From Roseomonas sp. (GTDB lineage: Bacteria; Pseudomonadota; Alphaproteobacteria; Acetobacterales; Acetobacteraceae), in NCBI GenBank assembly GCA_020249435.1, contig JADCFQ010000018.1, positions 30,669 through 94,668 on the forward strand: DNA of 64,000 nucleotides, read 5' to 3'. Of the stretch, positions 44,523 through 53,295 are shown piece after piece; positions within the stretch are counted from its first letter, which is position 1, and every line of letters begins with the position of its first letter. The notes beneath the pieces are model-generated. The model did not search any database and was not told the DNA's origin. It was given only the letters and a program-made list of their open reading frames with translations. The position numbers and the translations under genes are program-made.

Positions 44523-46390
44523 GTGCGGCGGCCGATAGCGGGGCGCTGCTTGATCAAGCCAAGGCGCGGCTGAATGCGCGGGATTATCGCGCTGCTGCGG
44601 CGCTGTTCAATCGCGCCATCGCGCTTGGCCGTGATGCACCGGAAATTCGCAACAACCTAGGCCAGGCCTTGCGATTTGCGGGCGACCGCGCGGGTGCCGA
44701 GGCGGCGTATCGTGAGGCGCTCCGCCAGCGCCCGGCCTATGTTCGTGCTGCGGCTAATCTGGTGGGAATGTTGCTGCCCGCGCAGGCCGATGCCGCGCAA
44801 GCGGTGATTGCTGCCGCGCTTGCCGCCGGCGCTGGGGAGGATTTGCACCGCGCCGTTGCTGGGCTGTGGCGGGATGCCGGGCGGCCTGATCGCGCCATGT
44901 TTCATTTGCAGGCGCTGCTGGAAACCTCGCCGGGCGATGCGCTGATGCGCAGCGAATTGGGCACGACGCTGATGGGGTTGGCCCAGCCAAGTGCCGCGCA
45001 TCCGCATTTGGCGCGTGTTGCCGAAGAATTGCCGGATCGCGCGGATGCCAAGGTGAATTATGGCCTCGCCTTGCAGCAATCGGGCGATATTGGCGCGGCC
45101 ATGGCAGTGCAACGCCGTGCCATCGCGCAAGATCCGCTGTGCCGTCCTGCTTGGCAGAATTTGTTGCTGGGGCTGAATTATATGCCAGGCATTGCAGCAG
45201 AGGAGGTTGCGGCGGCGCATCGTGCCTATGCCGCGCGTTTCGCGCGCCCTGCCCCCGCACCCTTTGCCAATGTGCCGGACCCGGATCGTCGGCTGCGCAT
45301 TGGCATGCTTTCCGGTGATTTTCGCCAGCATCCCGTTGGGTATTTTCTGGAAGCGGCGATCACCGCGCATCAGCGCGCTGGATTTCATCTGACGGCCTAT
45401 GATGTCGGCAAGCGCGCCGATGCCACCACGGCCAGGTTACGCGGGGTTTTCGATGCCTGGCGTTCCATGGGCACGCTGGAAGACGGAGCGATTGTCGCGC
45501 AAATCCGTGCCGACGGCATTGATATCTTGGTTGATTTAACAGGCCATACGGAGGCCAGCCGCATCAGCGTGATGGAATATCGCCCCGCACCGGTGCAAGT
45601 AAGCTGGATTGGTTACGCCAATACCAATGGCGTTGCAGCAATGGATTGGATCATCGCGGATGCTGTGGTGCTGCCACCGGAAGATGAGGCGCTGTATATC
45701 GAAAAACCTCTCCGCCTGCCGGGCTGTTACCTGTGCTATACGCCACCGCGCGAAGCTGTGGCGCCAAGCCCGCCGCCGATGCTGCACAAGGGCCATGTGA
45801 CCTTTGGCTGCTTCAACAACCTCGCCAAGATCAATGATGAGGTTCTGGCCGCCTGGGCTGCGATTCTGAAGCGCCTACCCGATGCGCGGCTTTTGCTGAA
45901 AACGGCGGTATTGCGAGAGGATGCGACGAGGCAAAAGCTCCGCGCGCGTTTCGCGGCAGCGGGGGGCGATGTCGCGCGGCTTGATCTGGAAGGGCATAGC
46001 CCACGCGCGGATTATTTTGCGCGCTATGCAACAGTGGATTTCATGCTGGACCCTTTCCCTTTCCCCGGCGGCACCACAACGGCCGAGGCGATCCATGCCG
46101 GCGTGCCAACCCTGACGCGGCGCGGGCGCGGGGGCATGATCAGCCGCAATGGCGAAACACTACTGAGTGTCGTCGGTTTGCAGGATTGGATTGCCGCGGA
46201 TGCGGCGGAATACATCGAAAAGGCCATTACCTTCGCGGTAGATGCGGATGGGCTGGCCGCGATCCGTGCCCGGCTATCGTTGGGGCCTTTGGGCGATGCT
46301 GCCACCTATGCCAAGGGGCTTGAGGCCGCCTGGCGGCGCATTTGGCGCGATTGGTGCGCGCGCCAAGGTACCGGATCAGGGGCGATTTAA
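44519..46390 (+). CDS. TPR-containing GT41 (O-GlcNAc-transferase/SPINDLY-like) glycosyltransferase
   Basis: The 623-aa protein has an N-terminal block of about five to six tetratricopeptide-like repeats (NARDYRAAAALFNRAIALG, AGDRAGAEAAYREALRQRPA, others to ~220). A GT41 catalytic region follows: RIGMLSGDFRQHPVGYFLEAAI with the conserved His, DILVDLTGHTEASRISVMEYRPAPVQVSWIGYANT, VTFGCFNNLAKIND with the lysine, and DFMLDPFPFPGGTTTAEAIHAGVPTLT. It probably moves GlcNAc or another sugar to Ser/Thr of a protein. No flagellin or adhesin substrate is adjacent; the translational overlap with ggt is the only context clue. Confidence 0.9.
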   Translation: MSAAADSGALLDQAKARLNARDYRAAAALFNRAIALGRDAPEIRNNLGQALRFAGDRAGAEAAYREALRQRPAYVRAAANLVGMLLPAQADAAQAVIAAALAAGAGEDLHRAVAGLWRDAGRPDRAMFHLQALLETSPGDALMRSELGTTLMGLAQPSAAHPHLARVAEELPDRADAKVNYGLALQQSGDIGAAMAVQRRAIAQDPLCRPAWQNLLLGLNYMPGIAAEEVAAAHRAYAARFARPAPAPFANVPDPDRRLRIGMLSGDFRQHPVGYFLEAAITAHQRAGFHLTAYDVGKRADATTARLRGVFDAWRSMGTLEDGAIVAQIRADGIDILVDLTGHTEASRISVMEYRPAPVQVSWIGYANTNGVAAMDWIIADAVVLPPEDEALYIEKPLRLPGCYLCYTPPREAVAPSPPPMLHKGHVTFGCFNNLAKINDEVLAAWAAILKRLPDARLLLKTAVLREDATRQKLRARFAAAGGDVARLDLEGHSPRADYFARYATVDFMLDPFPFPGGTTTAEAIHAGVPTLTRRGRGGMISRNGETLLSVVGLQDWIAADAAEYIEKAITFAVDADGLAAIRARLSLGPLGDAATYAKGLEAAWRRIWRDWCARQGTGSGAI

Positions 46391-46551
46391 CGGAACGCGG
46401 AAAACGTCTAACGGGCTGCTGAACTCGGTGGCCTAATTTCCGCCCTTATGCTTCACCTTCATCGCATGTGGTCGCGGTTGCAATGCCTTTTAATGACGCG
46501 GCGGCTGGTTCCTTGTTCAGTTATGTTGATCTTGAAAAGCGTATGCCCCCT

Positions 46552-47106
46552 TCAATGCTTCCAGGTGATTTCGGCGGGCGGCGCTTCGGTCGGGTCCACG
46601 CGCAGCATTTGGCCATTCATCACACTTTTCCCGGTGAAGGCCAGGATGAAGCCCCAATGGGAGACAACAAGCGTATGGGACCAATCCTGCAGCGCGGCCA
46701 TCTCGGCGCGGAATAGCTGGGCGCGGTCAATCACCTGTTCGGCGGGCTCTTCCACCGGCGGCCACCAGATTTCGTCAATATGGTCCAGCACCACATGCGG
46801 GAAATCGAGCCGCAATTCAGTCACCGGGCGGCCGATATCGCAGGTGAAGGCGTAGCGTTCGCGCACTGTCGGCGTCACGGTCAGCGGCAGGTTCAAGCGG
46901 CGCGCGACTGGCAGGGCGGTCTGCAAAGCCCGCGTATAGGGGGACACGATGATGCGCCGAATGCCCTCATGCGCCAGCGCTTCGGCGGCTTCATCGGCCT
47001 GGGTCTGGCCAAGTGGCGTCAGCTTGGGGTCAATAATGCCGGGGTCTTTGCGGGTTTGCGTGAAAAGCAGGTTGAATTCGCTTTGCCCATGCCGAAGCAG
47101 AATCAC
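46552..47106 (-). CDS. histidine phosphatase family protein
   Basis: This is a 184-aa phosphoglycerate-mutase-like phosphatase. From GTG 47106 (AAGGGG upstream) it starts VILLRHGQSEFN, the RHG phosphohistidine motif, followed by LTPLGQTQADEAAEAL, IIVSPYTRALQTALPVA and the second catalytic histidine in LVVSHWGFILAF. The open frame extends to 47226, but the 40 extra residues precede the RHG motif and are basic and unrelated, so the shorter start is preferred. Substrate unknown. The 160 bp to its left show no gene. Confidence 0.88.
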   Translation of the reverse strand: MILLRHGQSEFNLLFTQTRKDPGIIDPKLTPLGQTQADEAAEALAHEGIRRIIVSPYTRALQTALPVARRLNLPLTVTPTVRERYAFTCDIGRPVTELRLDFPHVVLDHIDEIWWPPVEEPAEQVIDRAQLFRAEMAALQDWSHTLVVSHWGFILAFTGKSVMNGQMLRVDPTEAPPAEITWKH

Positions 47107-47283
47107 GAGTGTCGCCCCTTGTTTGATCGCAGTTTGTCTAGCGAGGCTCCGGCGGCCCCGCAACCAGCCTTGTATTTGGGCAATCAGCGTACTGCGCCTG
47201 GCTAATTCATTCCTTGTTCCACCCAATCAAAGCGTTGCCCTTGGGCGGTCGAGACCCTAGATTAGGGGCTAAGGAGCAAAAAC

Positions 47284-47946
47284 ATGGGCGGCTTGCCGAT
47301 AGATCTGATCCTCTTTGCCATGGTCGCGGCCTTTTTGGTGCTGCGCCTGCGGAGCGTGCTTGGCCGCCGGACGGGGTTTGAACGTCAGGCGCAGCCCGAA
47401 GCCGCGCCGGTGCCCGCGCGCGGCCCAGCGACTGAGGTGGATATCGGCCCCAAACCGTCCCAGGGCGGTGCGCGGCGTGCCATTCCTGACCCAAACAGCC
47501 CAGCCGGTGAAGCGCTGATGCAAATCCAAAAGCGTGACCGCGGTTTCGATCCGAACCGCTTTCTGGACGGCGCTGAAACCGCCTTTGGCATGATTGTCGA
47601 AGCCTTTGCCCGTGGTGATCGCGCCACCTTGAAGCCGCTTTTGTCGGACGAAGCCTATGCCGGCTTCGATCAGGCGATTGCCGCGCGTGAAGCTGCTGGC
47701 GAAACCCAGCGCACGGAACTCCGCAGTGTTGAGGAAAGCGGCATTGAAACGGCAGAGCTGCGCGGCAGCATTGCCGAAATCACCGTGCGTCTGGTGACGG
47801 ATCAGATCAATCTGGTGCAGGCGCGGGATGGCTCGATTGTTTCGGGTGCCGAGGCGGTGACGGAAATGACCGATGTCTGGACCTTCCAGCGTGACCTCAA
47901 TAGCGCCGACCCAACCTGGCGTCTGGTGGGCAGCACTGCTGCCTGA
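47284..47946 (+). CDS. Tim44/TimA domain protein
   Basis: The 220-aa protein has one N-terminal membrane helix (PIDLILFAMVAAFLVLRLRSVLG), a proline-rich linker, and a C-terminal Tim44-like domain. That domain contains FDPNRFLDGAETAFGMIVEAFARGDRATLKPLLSDEAYAGFDQAI, then RSVEESGIETAELRGSIAEITVRLVTDQI. Alphaproteobacterial homologues are inner-membrane proteins related to the mitochondrial import motor adaptor; in bacteria the role (TimA) is poorly defined. It is usually found near fxsA/secB and mltA, which are not in this window. Confidence 0.9.
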   Translation: MGGLPIDLILFAMVAAFLVLRLRSVLGRRTGFERQAQPEAAPVPARGPATEVDIGPKPSQGGARRAIPDPNSPAGEALMQIQKRDRGFDPNRFLDGAETAFGMIVEAFARGDRATLKPLLSDEAYAGFDQAIAAREAAGETQRTELRSVEESGIETAELRGSIAEITVRLVTDQINLVQARDGSIVSGAEAVTEMTDVWTFQRDLNSADPTWRLVGSTAA

Positions 47947-48003
47947 TGCGGCGCCAGTCATGGCGGGGGCCGGGGCGGTGATGTTGCCCCGGCTTGGTCC
48001 GCC

Positions 48004-50082
48004 ATGACGCAGCACCTAGCCTACATAGATTTTCTCCCCCGGCTGCCGCTGTGGCTGCTGGCGGTATTCGCACTGATTGCGCTGATTTTTCTGGCCTATG
48101 GCGTCTATCAACGCGCGCGCGGCATTTGGTGGCGGGCGCTGGCTGCGGTGATTCTGCTGGGCGCACTCGGCAATCCGCGCCTGCTCCGCGAAGAACGCAA
48201 AACCCGGCCTGATATCGCGATCCTTGCCGTTGATCGCAGCGACAGCACTGGCATTGCGGATCGCGCCGAACGCATCGCCGCCGCGCGCGTAGCGCTGGAA
48301 GCACGCGCCGCGCGACTGCCGGCGCTGGATTTGCGGGTGGTGGAGGTACCGGAAGCCGGCCAACGCGGCACGGCGCTATTTTCGGCACTTGGCGCGGCCT
48401 TGGCCGATGTGCCGCGCGCGCGGCTGGCGGGGGTGATCGCGCTCACGGACGGTCAGGTGCATGACGCGCCGGCGTTGCTGCCCTTTGACGCGCCGTTTCA
48501 TGTGCTGCTGCCTGGCCGCGCCGGCGAAATTGATCGGCGCCTGCGCCTGGTCTCGGCCCCCGGCTTTGGCATTGTTGGCCAGCAGGTCGAATTGCGTGTG
48601 GTGATCGAGGATTTGGGCGCAGCTTCCAGCGGCAATGCTGGGCTGATCATCCGCCGCGATGGTGGCGCGCCGCGGCGTGAGGAAATCCCAATCGGGCGTG
48701 AGCACGCAATCTCCGTCCCCATCGCGCGTGGCGGCCCTTTGGTGATTGAACTTGAAGCGGAACCCCGCGCCGGTGAGGTCAGTGCGCTCAATAACCGCCA
48801 AGTGGTCACGGTGAATGGTGTGCGGGATCGGCTGCGCGTGCTGCTGGTTTCCGGTGAACCCCATGCCGGCGAACGCGCCTGGCGGCGCTTGCTGAAGGCT
48901 GATCCCAATGTGGATTTGGTGCATTTCACCATCCTCCGCCCGCCGGAGAAGGATGATCTGACGCCGCTCAATGAATTGGCGCTGATCGCCTTCCCGGTGC
49001 GGGAATTGTTCCAGGTGAAGCTACGCGAATTTGACCTGATTGTGTTTGACCGCTTCACCAATCGCGGCCTGCTGCCGCCCGCCTATATGCGCAATATCGC
49101 CGATCACGTGCGCGCGGGTGGTGCGCTGTTGATGAGTGTCGGGCCGGAATTCGCCGGGCCGGCATCCTTGGCCTTCACGCCGCTGTCGCAGGTCTTGCCC
49201 GCGCGCCCGATGGGCCGCGGTGCGGGGGTGGAGGAAGGGCCGTTTCGTCCGCGCATCAGTACGCTCGGCGCGCGCCATCCGGTGACCGAGGCGCTGTCGG
49301 GCGCCAATAGTGCCGCGTCAGAAGCAAGCTGGGGCCGCTGGTATCGCTGGCTGCGTGGTGAGGCGCGTGGCGGCATGGCGGTAATGGAAAGCCCGGAAGG
49401 CACGCCCTTGCTCGTGCTGGATCGTGTCGGCGAAGGGCGCGTCGCTTTGCTGATGTCCGATCACATTTGGCTTTGGGGGCGCGGGCATGATGGCGGCGGC
49501 CCGCAGGAGGAATTGCTGCGCCGCATCGCCCATTGGCTGATGCGTGAAACCACCTTGGAGGAAGAAGATCTGACGGCGCGGATTGATGCCGGGCGCATGG
49601 CGATTGCCCGCCGCAGCCTGGAAGCGGCACCGCCGCCCGAAGTGACCATCACCGCGCCTGATGGCACGCGGAGCACGGTCCGGCTGGAAGAAGCAGGCGG
49701 CGGGCGCGCGATTGCAGATGTTGCGGCGCGCATGCCGGGCGTTTGGCAGGTTGGCGATGGCAAGCGCGTGGCCTTCGCCGCTGCTGCGGTAGCCAATCCC
49801 ATGGAAATCGCTGATCTGCGCGCCGATGGTGAAAAGCTGCGCCCGCTGGTGCAAGGCCGTGGCGCGATCCGCTGGCTGGGCCAGGATGCCGCGCCGGCGC
49901 TGCCGGAATTGCGCATGGTGCCGCCAGGGCGAGAAGCGGCGGGCGCGGGTTGGATTGGCCTTAGGCGCAATGCCGATCATAGCGTGATCAGCATTTCCGC
50001 CTTGCCGTTGCTGCCGCCATGGTTGGCGTTGTTGCTATTGCTTGGCACCGTGGTGTTGGCGTGGCGACAAGAAGGGCGCTGA
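48004..50082 (+). CDS. large membrane protein with VWA-like and glutamine-amidotransferase-like domains
   Basis: The 692-aa protein has two N-terminal helices (about 14-32 and 42-55), a VWA-type domain with a MIDAS-like DRSDS at 77-81 and a following ALTDGQVHD, then beta-sandwich sequence. A GATase1-like fold lies around residues 275-390 (LRVLLVSGEPHAGERAWRRLL, LIVFDRFTNRGLLPPAYMRNIADHVRAGGALLMSVGPEF). A last helix is at the C-terminus (LPLLPPWLALLLLLGTVVLAW). Such proteins usually accompany MoxR/DUF58/BatA genes; here those are absent from the window. Exact function unknown. Its stop codon lies within a long stem-loop. Confidence 0.8.
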   Translation: MTQHLAYIDFLPRLPLWLLAVFALIALIFLAYGVYQRARGIWWRALAAVILLGALGNPRLLREERKTRPDIAILAVDRSDSTGIADRAERIAAARVALEARAARLPALDLRVVEVPEAGQRGTALFSALGAALADVPRARLAGVIALTDGQVHDAPALLPFDAPFHVLLPGRAGEIDRRLRLVSAPGFGIVGQQVELRVVIEDLGAASSGNAGLIIRRDGGAPRREEIPIGREHAISVPIARGGPLVIELEAEPRAGEVSALNNRQVVTVNGVRDRLRVLLVSGEPHAGERAWRRLLKADPNVDLVHFTILRPPEKDDLTPLNELALIAFPVRELFQVKLREFDLIVFDRFTNRGLLPPAYMRNIADHVRAGGALLMSVGPEFAGPASLAFTPLSQVLPARPMGRGAGVEEGPFRPRISTLGARHPVTEALSGANSAASEASWGRWYRWLRGEARGGMAVMESPEGTPLLVLDRVGEGRVALLMSDHIWLWGRGHDGGGPQEELLRRIAHWLMRETTLEEEDLTARIDAGRMAIARRSLEAAPPPEVTITAPDGTRSTVRLEEAGGGRAIADVAARMPGVWQVGDGKRVAFAAAAVANPMEIADLRADGEKLRPLVQGRGAIRWLGQDAAPALPELRMVPPGREAAGAGWIGLRRNADHSVISISALPLLPPWLALLLLLGTVVLAWRQEGR

Positions 50083-50121
50083 TACGTTTCCCGTGAACAT
50101 CCGTTCACTGGACACGTATCA
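50080..50121. repeat. long imperfect stem-loop 1 (19-bp arms, 4-nt loop)
   Basis: TGATACGT (50080-50087) pairs with ACGTATCA (50114-50121), TCC with GGA, and GTGAAC (50093-50098) with GTTCAC (50103-50108); 17 of 19 positions pair around the loop ATCC. It includes the stop codon of the upstream gene. No T-run follows. Confidence 0.6.
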
Positions 50122-50134
50122 ACGTTTCTTGGTC

Positions 50135-50178
50135 GTATTTTCCGAGTCGCCAAGTGTTGCCACTTGGCTTGAAAATAC
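50135..50178. repeat. stem-loop 2 (two stacked 8-bp stems)
   Basis: Outer arms GTATTTTC (50135-50142) and GAAAATAC (50171-50178) enclose inner arms GCCAAGTG (50149-50156) and CACTTGGC (50161-50168) with loop TTGC and a 6/2 internal bulge. It is only 13 nt from stem-loop 1, between convergent genes, and lies about 30 bp from the minE stop. Confidence 0.6.
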
Positions 50179-50208
50179 TCCGGAGGTCAGCGCCCTTGTC
50201 GCGCTACC

Positions 50209-50493
50209 CTACCGCGCTGACGCAAGCCGCATCGCGGAAGGCGCTGGCAGTTCAATCTCGATCTCCAGCGTGGACATATCCCCGCCGCGATCCAGATTGA
50301 CATTCACCTTGCTCGGGTCAATCGCGACATAGCGTGCGACAACGGCCACCAATTCCTGCTGCAATTTGGGCAGGAAATCTTCCCGATTGCGGCCAATGCG
50401 CTCATGCGCCAGCACAATTTGCAGCCTTTCCTTGGCGGCGGCGGCGCTTTCATCCTTGCGCCGGCCACGGAAGAAATCGAGCCAGGACATCAC
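50209..50493 (-). CDS. minE: cell division topological specificity factor MinE
   Basis: MinE releases MinCD from the membrane and drives pole-to-pole oscillation. The 94-aa protein has the amphipathic N-terminus MSWLDFFRG, the MinD-binding switch segment AKERLQIVLAHERIGR, and the dimerising beta part QELVAVVARYVAIDPSKVNVNL with STLEIEIELP. Last gene of minCDE; its ATG overlaps the minD stop (50490-50493). Confidence 0.95.
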   Translation of the reverse strand: MMSWLDFFRGRRKDESAAAAKERLQIVLAHERIGRNREDFLPKLQQELVAVVARYVAIDPSKVNVNLDRGGDMSTLEIEIELPAPSAMRLASAR

Positions 50494-51314
50494 GCGGCCC
50501 TCCCACCAAACAAGCGCCGGAACAGGCCCTTGCGCTCGGCTTCCAGGAAGCGATGCGGCACATCTTCACCCAGGAAGCGGGAAACCGCATCGGCATAGGC
50601 TTGGCCGGCATTGCTTTCATTATCCATGATCACCGGCGTGCCGGTATTGGATGCGCGCAGCACGCTTTCGCTTTCCGGGATGACGCCAAGCAGCGGAATG
50701 GCCAGGATTTCGCGAATATCATCCAGCTTCAGCATTTCGCCCTTTTCCACACGGTTCGGGTCAAAACGCGTCACCAGCAGATGTTCTTTCACCGGTTCGC
50801 GCTTTTCTTCCGCGCGCTTCGATTTGGATTGCAGCACGCCAAGAATACGGTCCGAATCCCGCACCGATGACACTTCCGGGTTTGTCACCACAATCGCCTG
50901 ATCAGCAAAATACAGCGCCAGCAGCGCACCTTTTTCGATGCCGGCGGGGCTATCGCACAGGATATAGTCAAATTCCTTCGAGAGTTCCTCGATGATCTTC
51001 GCAACCCCTTCCTTGGTCAGCGTATCCTTATCCTTGGTCTGCGACGCTGGCAGGATGGAAAGCGTTTCAACGCGCTTGTCGCGGATCAGCGCCTGGCTCA
51101 GCCGCGCCTCTCCCTGGATGACATTGATGATGTCGAACACAACGCGCCGCTCAACACCCATGATAAGGTCAAGGTTGCGCAAGCCCACATCGAAATCAAT
51201 CACCACCGTTTTCTTGCCGCGCTGGGCAAGGCCGGTTGCGAAGGCAGCGCTGGATGTCGTTTTGCCGACACCGCCCTTGCCTGATGTCACCACAATAACC
51301 TGAGCCATAGCCAA
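50490..51314 (-). CDS. minD: septum site-determining ATPase MinD
   Basis: The 274-aa deviant Walker A ATPase has VVTSGKGGVGKTTSSAAFA at 9-27, IDFDVGLRNLDLIMG, LCDSPAGIEKGA and VTNPEVSSVRDSDRI. Its C-terminal amphipathic membrane-targeting helix is RKGLFRRLFGG. It recruits MinC to the membrane to block Z-ring assembly away from midcell. Same strand and order as minC (29-nt gap) and minE. Confidence 0.97.
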   Translation of the reverse strand: MAMAQVIVVTSGKGGVGKTTSSAAFATGLAQRGKKTVVIDFDVGLRNLDLIMGVERRVVFDIINVIQGEARLSQALIRDKRVETLSILPASQTKDKDTLTKEGVAKIIEELSKEFDYILCDSPAGIEKGALLALYFADQAIVVTNPEVSSVRDSDRILGVLQSKSKRAEEKREPVKEHLLVTRFDPNRVEKGEMLKLDDIREILAIPLLGVIPESESVLRASNTGTPVIMDNESNAGQAYADAVSRFLGEDVPHRFLEAERKGLFRRLFGGRAA

Positions 51315-51343
51315 TGCCTCCCTAAAAAATCTTCGCTCTGCGA

Positions 51344-52120
51344 TCAGGTGATGGGGTCGAAGCGCATGCGCTCACCCACCAGGCGCACCTGCATCGCCTT
51401 GCCGATTTGTGCCGCCGGAAAGCCTTCCCGCACCGCGTAGAAGCCGGCGATGGAAACCAATTCCGGATCGAAATTCAGCGCGAAAACCCGCGCTTCCATA
51501 TTATTGGCGCCGCCCGCAATGGCGCGGCCACGCAAAGCGCCATAGACATGGATATTGCCATCCGCAATCACCTCGGCCCCCGCATTGACGGTAGAGGTGA
51601 CAATCAAATCCGAACCTTCCGCCCAAATGCGCTGACCGGCACGCACCGGCTGTTCCACCACCATGGTGCTGCGCGCTGCTGCCGGCGTGGCGGCAGGCGG
51701 TGGCGGTGCCGCTATGGTTTGCGGGGCACCCTCAACCGGGGCGGCGGGCGCGGCAATATCATCCGATTCCTTGCCGCCGACACTGCGTACCGGTGGCAGC
51801 CCATAGGACAGCGCCGCATTGCGCATTTCTGCCGTGCCACCTGTGGTGCCTATCGGCATGATCTCAAGCTCACGCAGGCCCTTGATCAGGCCAGGGAAAT
51901 CCACCTCATTGGGCGGTACCTGAATATCCCCAAGGCCGAGCACGATGGGCGCGAAGCGCAAAAACCCCGGCGCGCGGCGGAATTGATCGCCAATGGCCGG
52001 TACCACTGCCTCGGGCCGGTGATCCAGCAGGCGCAGCACAAGCAAATTGAAATTCGCCCCGCGCAGGCGAAAGGGTTCAAGGCGGGTGGCGGTATCGGGC
52101 CTGGGCGCGGCGCTGGGCAT
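51344..52120 (-). CDS. minC: septum site-determining protein MinC
   Basis: This 258-aa FtsZ-assembly inhibitor has an N-terminal MinC_N fold (FRLRGANFNLLVLRLLD... PIVLGLGDIQ), a linker rich in Ala and Pro, and the C-terminal beta-helix VRAGQRIWAEGSDLIVTSTVNAGAEVIADGNIHVYGALRGRAIAGG that binds MinD. First gene of minCDE. The 254 bp upstream, shared with a divergent gene, should hold the promoter; apart from a DnaA-box 9-mer at 52159-52167 I see no clear element there. Confidence 0.95.
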   Translation of the reverse strand: MPSAAPRPDTATRLEPFRLRGANFNLLVLRLLDHRPEAVVPAIGDQFRRAPGFLRFAPIVLGLGDIQVPPNEVDFPGLIKGLRELEIMPIGTTGGTAEMRNAALSYGLPPVRSVGGKESDDIAAPAAPVEGAPQTIAAPPPPAATPAAARSTMVVEQPVRAGQRIWAEGSDLIVTSTVNAGAEVIADGNIHVYGALRGRAIAGGANNMEARVFALNFDPELVSIAGFYAVREGFPAAQIGKAMQVRLVGERMRFDPIT

Positions 52121-52374
52121 GAAACTCCTGAAGGGCTCGGACTCGATGCGCCTTCGAGTTATCCACAGCTTCTAGTGGGTGACCCCGGCGGCACCCACAA
52201 CATATAGCGTCTTCGCGTGCGCGGGCGAAGGGGCTGCTTGCTTCCCGCTGATCTGGCAGGGCCTTAGCGGGCGAAGTTCAGAAATGCCTCAAACCGCGAC
52301 TCGGGGCAGGGAAGGGTGGGGCTGACCGGGGCGCCAAGCTCGGGCAGAATGCGGGCGCCACAGGAGCCATCATC

Positions 52375-53295
52375 GTGAAGCCCATCCGCCTTGCCGAACC
52401 CTTCCGCGCTGTCTTTTACGCGCCGTTTTATGTCGCCGAACAGCGCGGCTTTTATGCGCGCCACGGCGTGACTGTGACGCGCGCGACCGCCGGCGACCCC
52501 ACACGGGCGGCTGAGGCTTTGCTTGCAGACCAGGCCGATGTCGCCTGGTCCGGCCCGATGCGCGTGATCATGATGCGCGCCGCCGATCCCACCTGCCCCT
52601 TGCGGTCCTTCTCAGCGGTAGTCATGCGCGATCCCTTCATGCTGCTGGGCCGTGGCGCCAATCCGGGCTTCAGCCTGAAGGATTTGCCCAAGCTCCGCTT
52701 CGGCAGCGTGAAGGAAGTGCCGACACCCTGGTGGTGCTTGCAGGATGATTTGCGCCAGGCCGGTGTGGACCCGGATGCCCTGGCGCGCGTGACAGACAAG
52801 ACCATGGCGGAAAACGCTGACGCGGTGGCCGAAGGCCGCTTGGATATCGCGCAAATGTTCGAACCCTTCGCGACGCGGCTGGAAGCCAAGGGCGGCGCGG
52901 TATGGCATCGCGCGTCAGATCGCGGGCCGAGTGCCTATACAGCCCTTTACGCGACCGAGGCGAATATCCAGCGCTTCAGCGCTGAGTTTGAAGCCATGAC
53001 CCGCGCCTTGGCCGATGCGCTCACTTATGTCTATGCCGCACCCGCTGCCGAGATCGCCGCAAGTGTCGCACCGCTTTTCCCTGATGTGACCTTGGCTGAA
53101 TTGACGCATGGCCTGGCGCGCTATCAGGCCGCGCGGCTTTGGCCGGAAACACCGCATTTCCCCGAAGCCGCCTTCACGCAGCTGCGCGGTGCCATGAAAA
53201 GCGCCGGCGTCATTGCGCGGGAGCCTAGCTTCGCCGAATGCGTGGACCGCGCGATTGTCACACGCGCGCTTTCGGCAAGTAGGCAAGGCGCATGA
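52375..53295 (+). CDS. NMT1/THI5-like substrate-binding-fold protein without signal peptide
   Basis: This 306-aa protein of the NMT1 family starts at GTG 52375 with IRLAEPFRAVFYAPFYVAEQRGFYARHGVTV, the usual opening of the mature domain of pyrimidine, taurine or nitrate receptors, followed by DPTRAAEALLADQADVAWSGPMRVIM. No signal peptide or lipobox precedes it, so it appears cytoplasmic, as the pyrimidine-synthesising THI5 enzymes are; however the motif of active-site His/Cys residues of THI5 is not evident to me. It is the first of four genes with short or overlapping junctions. Confidence 0.82.
   Translation: MKPIRLAEPFRAVFYAPFYVAEQRGFYARHGVTVTRATAGDPTRAAEALLADQADVAWSGPMRVIMMRAADPTCPLRSFSAVVMRDPFMLLGRGANPGFSLKDLPKLRFGSVKEVPTPWWCLQDDLRQAGVDPDALARVTDKTMAENADAVAEGRLDIAQMFEPFATRLEAKGGAVWHRASDRGPSAYTALYATEANIQRFSAEFEAMTRALADALTYVYAAPAAEIAASVAPLFPDVTLAELTHGLARYQAARLWPETPHFPEAAFTQLRGAMKSAGVIAREPSFAECVDRAIVTRALSASRQGA

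Noticed and set aside
46400..46430. GGGCTGCTGAA at about 46410 as a second insertion-sequence end
   Set aside because: Only about 10 bases resemble the sequence at 63866; there is no matching inverted repeat or transposase and the flanking genes are intact.
50094..50332. Plus-strand frame through the stem-loops at the end of the VWA gene
   Set aside because: Protein-like at first glance, but it runs antisense through the 3' end of minE and overlaps two strong hairpins; no ribosome site.
52159..52167. DnaA box near minC as part of a replication origin
   Set aside because: Only two isolated perfect boxes occur 10 kb apart, with no cluster, no AT-rich unwinding region and no dnaA/dnaN/gidA genes.
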